From Clostridia bacterium (lineage in GTDB: Bacteria > Bacillota > Clostridia > Christensenellales > Aristaeellaceae): a stretch of 64,000 nt of DNA. The first letter of the stretch is position 1, and each line of letters begins with the position of its first letter. Below, one piece after another: positions 36,403 through 44,741 of this stretch. The stretch covers positions 62,001-126,000 of the forward strand of contig JAFUGS010000068.1 in assembly GCA_017469265.1 (NCBI GenBank). Reading direction: 5' to 3'. The notes under the pieces are model-generated. The model did not search any database and was not told the origin of the DNA. It saw only the letters and a list, made by a program, of their open reading frames with translations. Made by a program: the position numbers and the translations under genes.

Positions 36403-37566
36403 TTACCGTTTTTCGCGCTTGGACAGCACATCAAACATCACCGCGACCAGCAGCACAATCCCCTTCACCACGCGCTGATAGTTGGTTTCGATCCCCATGA
36501 TGCTCATGCCCTGGTTGATCACGCCCATCAGGATGGCGCCGATAATCACGCCGGAGATTTTGCCGGTTCCGCCGTAAGCCGAAGCGCCGCCGATAAAGCA
36601 GGAGGCAATGGCGTCCATCTCATATCCCTGTCCATAGGTGGGCTGGGCGGAGGACGCCCGGGCCACGGTCAGGATCCCCGCCAGGCCCGCCAGCAGGCCC
36701 ATATTCGCGTAGGCGAAGAAATAGACCCGGTTCGTGTTGACACCGGAAAGGGCTGTGGCTTTCTCGTTGCCGCCCACCGCGTACAGATACCGGCCGATGG
36801 CCGTATTCGTCGTAATGTAATTGTATGCCAGCAGCACCAGGCTCACCCAGATCAGCACGGTGGGAATGCCCTTGTACTGCGCCAGTTTCCAGGTGGCCCA
36901 GAGAATCAGGACACAGATCACCGCCGGCTGAAGGATGTTGGCAGCGGAGGACTGATGGATCCCCATCCGCTTCTGCACGGCCGCTTTCCGAATCGTTATC
37001 GCCAGGTAAATGGCCGTTACTGCGATACCCGCGGCCATGCAGGTCATGTTCATTTCTCCGCCCAGAAAGTCCGGAACATAGCAGTCCGCGCCGCCCCCGA
37101 AGACCTTCAGGAACGTCTGGTTGTCAATCGACACCGTATAGCCCTGCAGCACCACGTTGCTCAGGCCGCGGAAGGCGTACATGCCCGCCAGGGTCGCGAT
37201 AAAGGGAGGCACCCGCACCCAGGCGATCCAGTACCCCTGGAAGGCGCCGATGGCCAGGCCAACCGCCAGCATGGCGAGCACAGCCAGCCACATGCTGATC
37301 CCGGCCTGCATCATCACCGCGCCGATGGCCCCCGCGAAGCAGACCACCGAGCCCACCGCCAGGTCAATGTTTCCGCCTGTCAGAATGCACAGCAGCATGC
37401 CCGCCGCCAGCACAAAGACGTATCCGTTCTGGGAGATCAGGTTGTTCAGGTTCTGCGGATAGAGGATTTTTCCCTGGGTTGTGATGGAGAAAAAGACCGC
37501 GACCGCAACCAGCGCCAGCACCATGGTATATTTTTTGAAAAAAGCGCCAACGGAATTCGCTTTCAT
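36403..37566 (-). CDS. Sugar ABC permease, GguB/MmsB type (first copy)
   Basis: 387 aa, about ten helices; LTGGNIDLAVGSVV and CFIGGASAYGGTGKISG mark the family. 3 bp after the ATPase stop and 20 bp before a paralogous permease. GguB proteins are usually single genes that form homodimers; two tandem copies suggest a heterodimer or recent duplication. Substrate likely a monosaccharide or oligosaccharide such as arabinose, galactose or glucuronate, typical of ChvE systems, but not determined here. Confidence 0.92.
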   Translation of the reverse strand: MKANSVGAFFKKYTMVLALVAVAVFFSITTQGKILYPQNLNNLISQNGYVFVLAAGMLLCILTGGNIDLAVGSVVCFAGAIGAVMMQAGISMWLAVLAMLAVGLAIGAFQGYWIAWVRVPPFIATLAGMYAFRGLSNVVLQGYTVSIDNQTFLKVFGGGADCYVPDFLGGEMNMTCMAAGIAVTAIYLAITIRKAAVQKRMGIHQSSAANILQPAVICVLILWATWKLAQYKGIPTVLIWVSLVLLAYNYITTNTAIGRYLYAVGGNEKATALSGVNTNRVYFFAYANMGLLAGLAGILTVARASSAQPTYGQGYEMDAIASCFIGGASAYGGTGKISGVIIGAILMGVINQGMSIMGIETNYQRVVKGIVLLVAVMFDVLSKREKR

Positions 37567-37569
37567 TCC

Positions 37570-39114
37570 TTATGCCCCCCTTCCGGCCTGGAGAATCGCG
37601 GCCATGATCTTCTCCTGCGTCGCGTCCTCCGCCTTCATCTCACCAATCATTTTGGAGGCGTTCATGATACAAATCCGGTCGCTCATCCCCAGCACCTCCG
37701 GCAGTTCGGAGGAAATCATGATGACCGACTTTCCGGCGGCCGCCAAATCATTGATAATGCAGTAGATTTCGTACTTGGCCCCGACGTCAATTCCGCGGGT
37801 GGGCTCGTCCAGAATCAGGATATCCGGCTCCGCGAACATCCATTTGGCCAGCAGCACCTTCTGCTGGTTGCCGCCGGAGAGGTTGCCCACCAGCTGCTCC
37901 ACGGAGGGCGTTTTGATTTTCAGCTTCTCCCGGTATTCCTCCGCCACGCCGTATTCCCTGTCCTTGTCAATGACCATGTGGTTTGAGACGCTGCCCAGGT
38001 TCGCGAGGGACGTGTTCACCTTGATGCTCTGGGACAGCACCAGGCCGTTTCCTTTCCGGTCCTCCGTCACGTAGGCGATCTTATGTTTGATCGCGTCCGC
38101 TTCGCTCTTCTTCATTTTCACTTCTTTTCCGTCGATCTTCAGCTTTCCGGAAAAGTTCACCCCATAGCTCTGGCCAAAGATGCTCATGGCCAGCTCCGTG
38201 CGTCCGGCCCCCATCAGGCCATAGATCCCGACCACCTCACCCTTGCGCACGTTGATGGACACGTCGTCCACCACCTTGCGCTCCGGGTACAGGGGATGGT
38301 GCACCGTCCAGTGCTCCACCTCCATCATGACGTCGCCGATCTTCACGTTCTCCCGCTTCGGGAAGCGGTTGGTCATTTCCCGGCCGACCATGCCTTTGAT
38401 GATCCGTTCCTCACTGATGGGTTCCGGCCCGTGATTCTCCAGCGTCTCGATGGTCGTGCCGTCACGGATGACGGTAATCTTGTCCGCCACATAAGCGACC
38501 TCATTCAGCTTATGGGTGATGATGATCATGGTCATCCCCTGCTTCTTGAATTCCAGCATCAGATCCAGCAGGGCCCGCGAGTCTTCCTCATTCAGCGAGG
38601 AGGTGGGCTCGTCCAGGATCAGCAGCCTGGCCTGTTTCGCCAGCGCCTTGGCGATTTCCACCAGCTGCTGCTTGCCGGTGCCGATGGTTTTTACCTGGAC
38701 CTTCGAGCTCTCGGTCAGGCCCACCATCTTCAGGTATTTATCCGCCTCCGCGTAGGTGGTGTTCCAGTCGATGGCAAATTTTTTCCCGCGCTCATTCCCC
38801 AGGTACATGTTTTCGCCGATCGTCATTTCCGGAATCAGCGCCAGCTCCTGGTGAATGATCACGATGCCTTTTTTTTCAGAATCCTTGATGTTGGTGAACC
38901 TGCAGACTTCGCCTTCATACACGATGTCGCCTTCATACGTTCCGTAGGGATAGATGCCGCTGAGCACGTTCATCAGCGTGGATTTTCCGGCTCCGTTTTC
39001 GCCGACCAGGGCGTGAATCTCTCCCCGCTCAACCTCCAGATTCACGTTGTCAAGCGCCTTGACGCCGGGAAAGGTCTTGGTGATGTTTCTCATTCCCAGC
39101 AAGATCTCTGCCAT
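37570..39114 (-). CDS. Sugar ABC ATP-binding protein, GguA type (double NBD)
   Basis: 514 aa with two nucleotide-binding domains. The N-terminal one is complete ([27 protein letters not shown]). The C-terminal one has the degenerate Walker [19 protein letters not shown] and [15 protein letters not shown], as in MglA/XylG/GguA where only one site hydrolyses ATP efficiently. The 4-glycine [16 protein letters not shown] signature in the first NBD is a conservative variant. Lies between the binding protein (198 bp upstream, with hairpins in between) and two permease genes. Confidence 0.94.
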   Translation of the reverse strand: MAEILLGMRNITKTFPGVKALDNVNLEVERGEIHALVGENGAGKSTLMNVLSGIYPYGTYEGDIVYEGEVCRFTNIKDSEKKGIVIIHQELALIPEMTIGENMYLGNERGKKFAIDWNTTYAEADKYLKMVGLTESSKVQVKTIGTGKQQLVEIAKALAKQARLLILDEPTSSLNEEDSRALLDLMLEFKKQGMTMIIITHKLNEVAYVADKITVIRDGTTIETLENHGPEPISEERIIKGMVGREMTNRFPKRENVKIGDVMMEVEHWTVHHPLYPERKVVDDVSINVRKGEVVGIYGLMGAGRTELAMSIFGQSYGVNFSGKLKIDGKEVKMKKSEADAIKHKIAYVTEDRKGNGLVLSQSIKVNTSLANLGSVSNHMVIDKDREYGVAEEYREKLKIKTPSVEQLVGNLSGGNQQKVLLAKWMFAEPDILILDEPTRGIDVGAKYEIYCIINDLAAAGKSVIMISSELPEVLGMSDRICIMNASKMIGEMKAEDATQEKIMAAILQAGRGA

Positions 39115-39194
39115 GGGCTCTCCTCCATCCTTTCTGCGGCGCTTCCCTTTGTTTCGTCGGGCGACGCGCGCGTTCCAATTTGGCCATGTTCCCG

Positions 39195-39294
39195 GGCCGC
39201 GAAAGCGGAATAAAGCAGAAAAAGGCCCCTTTCGCGGCCTGGGAACACCGTCTTTTTTCGAAAGGATGCAGGCGGGCCGGGCCCGCCTGCATCC
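39195..39294 (-). other. Two tandem strong hairpins between ChvE-like and GguA-like genes
   Basis: GGCCGCGAAAG (39195-39205) pairs with CTTTCGCGGCC (39229-39239). GGATGCAGGCGGGC (39264-39277) pairs with GCCCGCCTGCATCC (39281-39294) around CGG. The second is a 14-bp perfect stem directly after the binding-protein gene. T-runs after them on the minus strand are short, so partial termination or 3' protection of the binding-protein mRNA is likely. Confidence 0.75.
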
Positions 39295-39312
39295 GAAAAA
39301 ATCACGGGAAAA

Positions 39313-40353
39313 TTACTGCAGCTGATCCTCGGTGTAATAGCCGGAGTCAATCAGCAGCTCCTTGTAGTTGTTCGCATCGGCGAACACGGGCTCGCACAGA
39401 TAGCTGGGCACAACGATCACGTTGTTGTTGTAGGTCTCGGTGTCGTTGACGTCGACTTCCTCGCCCTTCAGGATCTGGCCAACCATCTTCACGACCTGCG
39501 CGGCCAGGGTCCGGGTGTCCTTGAACACGGACATGCTCTGCTTGCCGGCGATCATGTTCTTGGTGTTGGCGATGTCGCAGTCCTGACCGGTGATGATCGG
39601 ATAGGTGCCGCTGTAGTTGGCCGCCAGCGCGTTCTCAACGCCCAGGGCGGTGGAGTCATTGGAGCACAGCCACACATCCACATTGGTGCCGTCGGCGTAG
39701 AAGGAGCTCAGGATGTTCTCAGCGCGGTTCTGCGCGGTTTCAGTGGCCCAGACGGGGGTCGCCACATCGTCAAACGCGGTCATGCCGGACTTGACAACCA
39801 GCTTGCCAGCCTCGATGTAGGGGTTCAGCACGTCCATGGCGCCCTGATAGAAGTAACGGGCGTTGTTGTCGCCGGGGTCGCCCGCGGTGATTTCCAGATT
39901 GAAGGGGCCTTCCGCTTCATCCAGCTTCATGGCTTCCTTGATGTAGGTGCCCTGCACGGTGCCGACCATGTAGTTGTCGAAGGTGGCGTAGTAGGAAACC
40001 GCGTCGCTTTCCATCAGCAGCCGGTCATAGGCGATGACGGGGATCTCGTTTTCCTTGGCCATGGCCAGCGCCTCACCCAGGGAAGAGCCTTCGATGGCGG
40101 CGATGACCAGCACTTCCGCGCCGTTGGCGATCATGTTCTCAACCTGGGACAGCTGGGTCTGAACGTCGTTGGAGGCAAACTGCAGGTCGACTTCGTAGCC
40201 GGCGTCCTTCAGCAGGGCTTCCATGTTCTCGCCGTCCTGATTCCAGCGCTGCAGATCCTTGGTGGGCATGGAGACGCCGACCTTCTCGGCCAGGGCGCTC
40301 ACGCTGGCCATCACCATGATGACGCACAGCAGAAGAGACAGAATCTTTTTCAT
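39313..40353 (-). CDS. Sugar-binding protein, ChvE-type (periplasmic-binding fold)
   Basis: 346 aa from ATG 40353 with AAAGGAG upstream. Signal peptide (MKKILSLLLCVIMVMASVSALA) and no lipobox at the cleavage site. The mature protein starts EKVGVSMPTKDLQRWNQDG, and carries IPVIAYDRLL and the ligand-loop segments GDNNAR and CSNDSTALGVENAL of the ChvE/XylF/MglB group. Binds a sugar for the two-permease GguAB importer downstream. Lack of a lipid anchor in a Gram-positive-like genome is notable. Promoter at 40417-40445. Confidence 0.93.
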   Translation of the reverse strand: MKKILSLLLCVIMVMASVSALAEKVGVSMPTKDLQRWNQDGENMEALLKDAGYEVDLQFASNDVQTQLSQVENMIANGAEVLVIAAIEGSSLGEALAMAKENEIPVIAYDRLLMESDAVSYYATFDNYMVGTVQGTYIKEAMKLDEAEGPFNLEITAGDPGDNNARYFYQGAMDVLNPYIEAGKLVVKSGMTAFDDVATPVWATETAQNRAENILSSFYADGTNVDVWLCSNDSTALGVENALAANYSGTYPIITGQDCDIANTKNMIAGKQSMSVFKDTRTLAAQVVKMVGQILKGEEVDVNDTETYNNNVIVVPSYLCEPVFADANNYKELLIDSGYYTEDQLQ

Positions 40354-40416
40354 TGGGACACACACTCCTTTTTTAATTTTGCCGCAGGCAAAGATACCCG
40401 CGGTTCTAATAGCTGA

Positions 40417-40445
40417 ATCTTACTCCTTTCCGCCCATTCTGTCAA
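40417..40445 (-). promoter_or_regulatory. Promoter of the ChvE/GguAB operon
   Basis: TTGACA (40445-40440), 17 bp, TAAGAT (40422-40417) on the minus strand, followed by a leader of about 60 bases. Confidence 0.88.
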
Positions 40446-40467
40446 GGTAACATCCGCGTTTTTTGTC

Positions 40468-40507
40468 AGCGCATCGCAACGAATGCGCTTTTTCATGATG
40501 CATGCGC
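40468..40507 (-). promoter_or_regulatory. GCGCAT half-site cluster upstream of the ChvE promoter
   Basis: AGCGCAT (40468-40474) and ATGCGCT (40483-40489) form a dyad around an 8-base centre. A third ATGCGC half-site lies at 40502-40507. The cluster sits 23-62 bases upstream of the -35, fitting an activator or distal repressor site. No matching regulator gene is next to it. Confidence 0.45.
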
Positions 40508-40589
40508 AAAAGGTTTTCATCTCAAGGCCAGAGATGCAGGAGCCCCCGTCCATCCCGCGGAAAACCGGAATTGTATTTTTCCTGTCTTT

Positions 40590-40853
40590 TTACTGTTTTG
40601 TCAGGCGGTCCCGGTCGGCGTCAGGCTCCGCGGGCGTTTCCATCTCCCCCTTTTTCTCCGCCTGCCAGACCTTCCAGGCGTAAAAGATTACACCGGCCCC
40701 GGCCAGCGCGAAGAAAAGGATAAAAAAGACCGCCAGCCCCGCTGGCATGGATGTTTTTCCTGCGCGCATGCTGTCATAGATTTCCCACGCCAGATAGAGA
40801 ACGTACCCTCCGGCCAGCGCCAGCAAAGAGGATCTGATCTGTGCGTTCTTCAT
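40590..40853 (-). CDS. Small two-helix membrane protein, unknown
   Basis: 87 aa from an ATG with GGAAAGGAAG upstream. Two hydrophobic segments, about 7-27 (LLALAGGYVLYLAWEIY) and 37-62 (LAVFFILFFALAGAGVIFYAW), with a charged C-terminal tail rich in Glu/Asp. No family recognised. Minus strand, upstream of the ChvE promoter and 139 bp downstream of another small hypothetical gene; that gap shows nothing. Confidence 0.6.
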   Translation of the reverse strand: MKNAQIRSSLLALAGGYVLYLAWEIYDSMRAGKTSMPAGLAVFFILFFALAGAGVIFYAWKVWQAEKKGEMETPAEPDADRDRLTKQ

Positions 40854-40992
40854 GTTTCTTCCTTTCCGGCCGCGTACGCCTCACGCGGCGCTGATGCATT
40901 CTCCTCAGCACGAAAGCCTTCTGTCCGCATTCGCGCGCCGCGCCGCTTTTCCCGCTTCCCCGCTTCCGCCGGGAGCGTTGATCATTCTTTCC

Positions 40993-41418
40993 TTAAACGC
41001 CTTTTTCCAGCGCCTTCAGCACCTGATCCTGCACGGGCAGGCGCTTCCGGCGGGGATAGGTTTTCCGATACCAGTCCGCCAGCTTTTTCCGGCTTTCCGG
41101 CGCCAGCAGGGGCAGCAGGGGCAGCGTATGCCGCTGGGCGGCGATCAGCATCAGGCGGGCATACTCCGGGCCCTTCCACTGGCCTTCGGCCCCGAAAACC
41201 GCTTCCACCAGCGCCGCCCGCTCCGCCCCGTTCTCCGGCTCCGCGGCCTCCAGACACAGTGATTCCACCTTTTTGTCGAAAACATCGTGGCAGGGCGCGT
41301 TGGACGGATGGTTCCCCAGGCCAAGCACGCCGTCAAACATTTTCCGGCTTTTCTGGACTTCCGTGACCGCCTGCGCATATTCCGCCAGAGCCGCCTGAAA
41401 GACTGCCGTTTCGTTCAT
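40993..41418 (-). CDS. Hypothetical soluble protein
   Basis: 141 aa from ATG 41418 (GGGAGGAC upstream); the frame extends to 41439 without an RBS. Mostly helical, with no membrane segment. The N-terminal part contains a Cys/His-bearing segment (NAPCHDVFDKKVESLCLEA). The C-terminus is basic (YRKTYPRRKRLPVQDQV). No family recognised. A promoter sits directly upstream (41448-41475), so it is probably transcribed alone or with the small membrane protein gene downstream. Confidence 0.6.
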   Translation of the reverse strand: MNETAVFQAALAEYAQAVTEVQKSRKMFDGVLGLGNHPSNAPCHDVFDKKVESLCLEAAEPENGAERAALVEAVFGAEGQWKGPEYARLMLIAAQRHTLPLLPLLAPESRKKLADWYRKTYPRRKRLPVQDQVLKALEKGV

Positions 41419-41447
41419 TTCCTTGTCCTCCCGGTTCATTTATGCTT

Positions 41448-41475
41448 ATTCTAACGGTTCTGTCCGCCCTGTCAA
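41448..41475 (-). promoter_or_regulatory. Promoter of the hypothetical gene
   Basis: TTGACA (41475-41470), 16 bp, TAGAAT (41453-41448) on the minus strand. Confidence 0.75.
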
Positions 41476-41514
41476 GGGGGGCTCGCGCCTTCTCTGTGTT
41501 TCTCCCCCGCCGCG

Positions 41515-41563
41515 TGAAAAAAAGAAGCGCCCGTCCGGCTGGAAACGCCGACCGCCCGGGCGC
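41515..41563 (-). terminator. Terminator after aldo/keto reductase gene
   Basis: GCGCCCG (41527-41533) pairs with CGGGCGC (41557-41563) with an internal GGC/GCC stem; the minus-strand RNA continues with UUCUUUUUUU. Confidence 0.85.
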
Positions 41564-41593
41564 GGCGGGTGCCCGCCCTCCGAAAGTTTGTTT

Positions 41594-42562
41594 TTATCCG
41601 TTTCCCACGTCCGTCTCCAGGTTCAGCCAGGCGCATTCCGCAGGGGAAAGCGCCAGCTCCGCCGCCGCGTTCTGGGCCAGTCGGGCCGGGCTGGAGGAGC
41701 TGACCACCGCGAACACATTCATCCCCTGGCGGAAAATCCAGCTCATGGCGATCTGGGAAACCGTGACCCGCTTTTCCGCCGCCAGGATTTCGCAGCGGCG
41801 AAGCCGCTCAAAGTTCTCCGGATAACCGAAGCCGTTCCAGCCATAGCTGTCCATGATCCGGCGGGCGCCTTCCAGATCGTCGCTGCGGAAGCGGCCGCTC
41901 ATCATGCCCCGTCCCAGGCTGGAGTAGGCCACAACGGGCATCTGATTCTCCCGGTACCAGGCCCTTTCCGCCGCCGCGTCCCCGGTCAGGGTGACGCAGT
42001 TTCCGCCCCAGGGATCCCTGACCTGGGCCGCCAGGCCGAACTGCGGGCTGGACACGGTCATCCGGGGCAGGCCGTGTTTTTCCGCCCATGCGTTGGCTTC
42101 GCGAATCCGCGCCACCGTCCAGTTGGAACCGCCGAAGCAGCGGATCAGGCCTTCCTCCCGCAGGGCGGCGAAAGTCTCCATGATTTCTCCCACCGGAGTT
42201 TCCGGATCATCCCGGTGCAGCAGCAGGCAGTCCACATACCCCGTCCGCAGTTTTTCCAGGGAGGTTTCCAGGTCCCGGCGCATCTCCCGGGCGTTGACCC
42301 GCCGGGCGCCGTCCTCCGCCGGATGGCCGCATTTGGTCAGCAGAAAAACCCGCTCCCGGTTGCCCGGCCGGCCCAGCCACAGCCCCAGGCTGTCCTCCGA
42401 CCGGCCGTATACCCGAGCCGTGTCCACCCCGTTGATCCCCAGGCGCAGGGCGCTTTCCAGCAGTTCGCCGCCGTCCTCCCCCGCAGCGAACGGCAGGGAT
42501 GCCGTGCCCAGAAAAATGCGGGATACCTCCCTCTCCGTTCCCGGAAAAACACCTGTGTTCAT
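41594..42562 (-). CDS. Aldo/keto reductase
   Basis: 322 aa from ATG 42562 with GGGAGGC upstream; the frame runs back to 42625 through a palindrome and is rejected. Tetrad residues visible: Asp and Tyr in DTARVYGRSE, Lys in LLTKCG, His in CLLLHRDDP. The C-terminal part has the NADPH-binding VVSSSSPARLAQN segment. Typical 8-stranded barrel length. Substrate unknown; family reduces aldehydes, ketones or sugars. Single gene after the HU terminator, preceded by a 12-bp perfect inverted repeat. Confidence 0.9.
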   Translation of the reverse strand: MNTGVFPGTEREVSRIFLGTASLPFAAGEDGGELLESALRLGINGVDTARVYGRSEDSLGLWLGRPGNRERVFLLTKCGHPAEDGARRVNAREMRRDLETSLEKLRTGYVDCLLLHRDDPETPVGEIMETFAALREEGLIRCFGGSNWTVARIREANAWAEKHGLPRMTVSSPQFGLAAQVRDPWGGNCVTLTGDAAAERAWYRENQMPVVAYSSLGRGMMSGRFRSDDLEGARRIMDSYGWNGFGYPENFERLRRCEILAAEKRVTVSQIAMSWIFRQGMNVFAVVSSSSPARLAQNAAAELALSPAECAWLNLETDVGNG

Positions 42563-42592
42563 GCTGCCGCCTCCCTTTTTGCTTTTGTTTGC

Positions 42593-42626
42593 TGTGGAAA
42601 CGATAACGCAGATCATCGTTTCCACA
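42593..42626 (-). promoter_or_regulatory. Inverted repeat upstream of aldo/keto reductase
   Basis: TGTGGAAACGAT (42593-42604) pairs perfectly with ATCGTTTCCACA (42615-42626). The GGAAACG/CGTTTCC arms recall LacI/GalR-family operator half-sites, but their 10-base separation is unusual. Ends 31 bases before the ATG. No clear -35/-10 accompanies it. Confidence 0.5.
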
Positions 42627-42658
42627 AAAAAGACCGCAGCGCGAAGCTGCGGTTTTTT
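42625..42658 (-). terminator. HU gene terminator
   Basis: ACCGCAGC (42633-42640) pairs with GCTGCGGT (42646-42653); runs of A before and T after on the plus strand give U-tracts both ways. Ends 10 bases after the HU stop codon. Confidence 0.93.
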
Positions 42659-42668
42659 CCAAGTGTGA

Positions 42669-42944
42669 TTACTTGTTGACCTTGTCCTTCAGGGCCTTGC
42701 CGGCCTTGAAAGCGGGGGCCTTGGAAGCGGCGATCTTGACTTCCTCGCCGGTCCGGGGATTCCGGGCGGTGCGGGCAGGACGATCCTTGCGCTCGAAAGT
42801 GCCAAAGCCGATCAGCTGAACCTTCTCGCCCTTGGCGATGGTCTCGCTGATGACGTCGATCAGGCCATTCAGTGCGGCCTCGGAATCCTTCTTGCTCAGC
42901 TCGGTCTTCGCGGCCAGCGCGGCTACCAGTTCACCTTTGTTCAT
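42669..42944 (-). CDS. hup: HU-family DNA-binding protein
   Basis: 91 aa from ATG 42944 with AGGAGG 9 bases upstream. Full HU fold: helical N-terminus ([27 protein letters not shown] is split here only for length), beta-arm signature [23 protein letters not shown] containing the DNA-intercalating Pro, and [17 protein letters not shown] end. Compacts the nucleoid as a dimer. Single gene with a strong promoter (42980-43007) and terminator, as expected for an abundant protein. Confidence 0.97.
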   Translation of the reverse strand: MNKGELVAALAAKTELSKKDSEAALNGLIDVISETIAKGEKVQLIGFGTFERKDRPARTARNPRTGEEVKIAASKAPAFKAGKALKDKVNK

Positions 42945-42979
42945 CACACATAACCTCCTTGGTTTTTGTTGCGTTAATC

Positions 42980-43007
42980 AGTATATCCAATTCCTGCCTT
43001 ATGTCAA
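42980..43007 (-). promoter_or_regulatory. HU promoter
   Basis: TTGACA (43007-43002), 16 bp, TATACT (42985-42980): both hexamers at or near consensus, in keeping with high expression. Confidence 0.9.
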
Positions 43008-43052
43008 GCGTTTTGCGGAAAAATCCCTTGTTTTTCAGGCTTTTCCGGCCAT

Positions 43053-43748
43053 TCATGTCCGGTCTGGTTCTTTTTTTTCCATTTCTTCCGGCCGGAACAG
43101 GAAATCCCGCAGCGACTCCACCGTTTTAAAGTACCTGGAGCAGTTGCGCCGCATAAAGTCCTCAATCTCCGGAATATCGTTGGCCCAGCCCGCCGCCGCG
43201 AAGGGCACCCCCGCGGCCCGCGCCATGTCGTATCCCGGCTTCAGATCATCCACCACCAGCAGCTCCTCCGGCCCGAAGCCGGTGCGGGCCATGATCTGCT
43301 CCAGGGGCCAGGGGCTTGGCTTCCTCTGGGCGGAAGGATACTCCCATCCGTACACCAGGTCCGGGGCTGGCAGGTCATTGGCCTTGTAGTCCCGCAGAAT
43401 GTTTTCCGAGAAGGAGTGGCTCACCACCGCGATGATTCCCCCCTCCCGCCGCTGGGCCTCCAGAATCTCCCGGAAACCGGGATAGGCCCGGGGCACATGG
43501 CGCTTCACATACTCCTTCCAGTACCGCTCCTCGTCCTCCATCTCCCGGGTGGTGATGCCGCAGATCTCCGTAAACATGGGAATGACCCCCGGGTCGAAAT
43601 TGTACCGGAAGTATTCCTCCAGGGTCAGACGCACCTGAGGCTGGTATTTGGCCATGTATTCCACAAAGCAGGGATAGTGCACCGTGGCGGTGGAATTGAC
43701 CACCGTGTCGTCGTGATCCAGCACCAGGCATCGGTACTTCAGCGCCAT
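43053..43748 (-). CDS. HAD-superfamily phosphatase
   Basis: 231 aa. Motif I is LDHDDTVV (the two catalytic Asp), motif II VVSHS, motif III a Lys in QRKPSPWP, and motif IV VVDDLKPGYD. A helical cap with many aromatic residues lies between about 20 and 95. Likely a small-molecule phosphatase; substrate unknown. Third gene after miaA and an FRG-domain protein, 64 bp from the latter. GAGAAAT ribosome site at the start. Confidence 0.9.
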   Translation of the reverse strand: MALKYRCLVLDHDDTVVNSTATVHYPCFVEYMAKYQPQVRLTLEEYFRYNFDPGVIPMFTEICGITTREMEDEERYWKEYVKRHVPRAYPGFREILEAQRREGGIIAVVSHSFSENILRDYKANDLPAPDLVYGWEYPSAQRKPSPWPLEQIMARTGFGPEELLVVDDLKPGYDMARAAGVPFAAAGWANDIPEIEDFMRRNCSRYFKTVESLRDFLFRPEEMEKKEPDRT

Positions 43749-43812
43749 GATTTCTCCTTTTCCTTTTACCCGGCGCGCCCGGTTTCACCCGGAAGCCGCC
43801 TGGCGGCCCGCG

Positions 43813-44616
43813 TCAGGACTTGACGTAATAATGCCGGGCGATCCATTTGCTCAGGCCGTCCAGCCCCGGATAGATGATCCGCTCGCTCATGTTCAGCTGG
43901 TCCAGCATGTCCCGGACCCGCCAGCGGAGATGCCGGTCGATGATGTACTTCACCGTGTGCTCCGTCCGCCGGTCCAGAAAAGCCTCAATGTCCGCCATGT
44001 CCGTGGGCACGATGGAGAAGAAGGAATACTGGTTGATGATCCGGTCGTTGGTGCTGGGGGGCTCGATGATCACCATGGCCTGATCCTTCATATCTTTGTC
44101 GTACTGCTCCAGAGACTCGGTGACACCGGCCAGCATCTTCACGTTGAAGATGGTGCTCTGGGTCCGGTTGACCGCGGTCCGGTACCGTTCCGGCAGCAGG
44201 CTGTAAAGCTCCTGCATGTCGATCCGCCAGACCATGCAGTCATGATCCTCCATCTCCTCCAGATTTTTCTCCGTCACGGCGAAGTGCAGCCCCACCAGCG
44301 GGCTCTGGCTCCAGTCCAGCAGGCGGGTGGGCAGACCGTTATGCTGCCCGGTGATCATGCACTGCCAGATATTCCGGCTCACGGTGGGATCCTCCCGCAC
44401 CGCGTATTTGGCGAAATTGTTCAGGATTGCCAGCTCCAGGCTCTTCTGCAGGCCCTTGCAGTTCCGACTCAGGCTGGTGGCCATTTTAAAATCCACATTC
44501 GGCATGCCCCGGTACAGGTAGGGGCTGCGGTACCGGTCCAGATCCCGCCGGTACTCCTGTTCCGTCAGCAGGGGCATCAGATCCCCCACGGACTGGATGC
44601 GTACTTCTCGAATCAT
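43813..44616 (-). CDS. FRG domain-containing protein
   Basis: 267 aa from ATG 44616 (AAAGGAAGGA upstream). The FRG-domain pattern is clear: YRSPYLYRGMPN near the start, then TGQHNGLPTRLLDWSQSPLVGLHFAV and a C-terminal TNDRIINQYSFFSIVP segment. FRG proteins are often found near mobile or defence genes, but their biochemical activity is not established to my knowledge. Here the gene sits between miaA (125 bp upstream) and a HAD phosphatase, with no toxin, phage or defence neighbour. Function unknown. Confidence 0.85.
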   Translation of the reverse strand: MIREVRIQSVGDLMPLLTEQEYRRDLDRYRSPYLYRGMPNVDFKMATSLSRNCKGLQKSLELAILNNFAKYAVREDPTVSRNIWQCMITGQHNGLPTRLLDWSQSPLVGLHFAVTEKNLEEMEDHDCMVWRIDMQELYSLLPERYRTAVNRTQSTIFNVKMLAGVTESLEQYDKDMKDQAMVIIEPPSTNDRIINQYSFFSIVPTDMADIEAFLDRRTEHTVKYIIDRHLRWRVRDMLDQLNMSERIIYPGLDGLSKWIARHYYVKS

Positions 44617-44741
44617 GCTGTCCTTCCTTTGCCGCGCGCCGCTTCGCGGTCTGTTTTCCCGCCCGGCTCTTTCCCCCGTGCGCCATGGGGATCCGTTTCC
44701 TTTTCGCCCCGCCCCGCCGGGGCGGGACACCGCCCGGTCTG

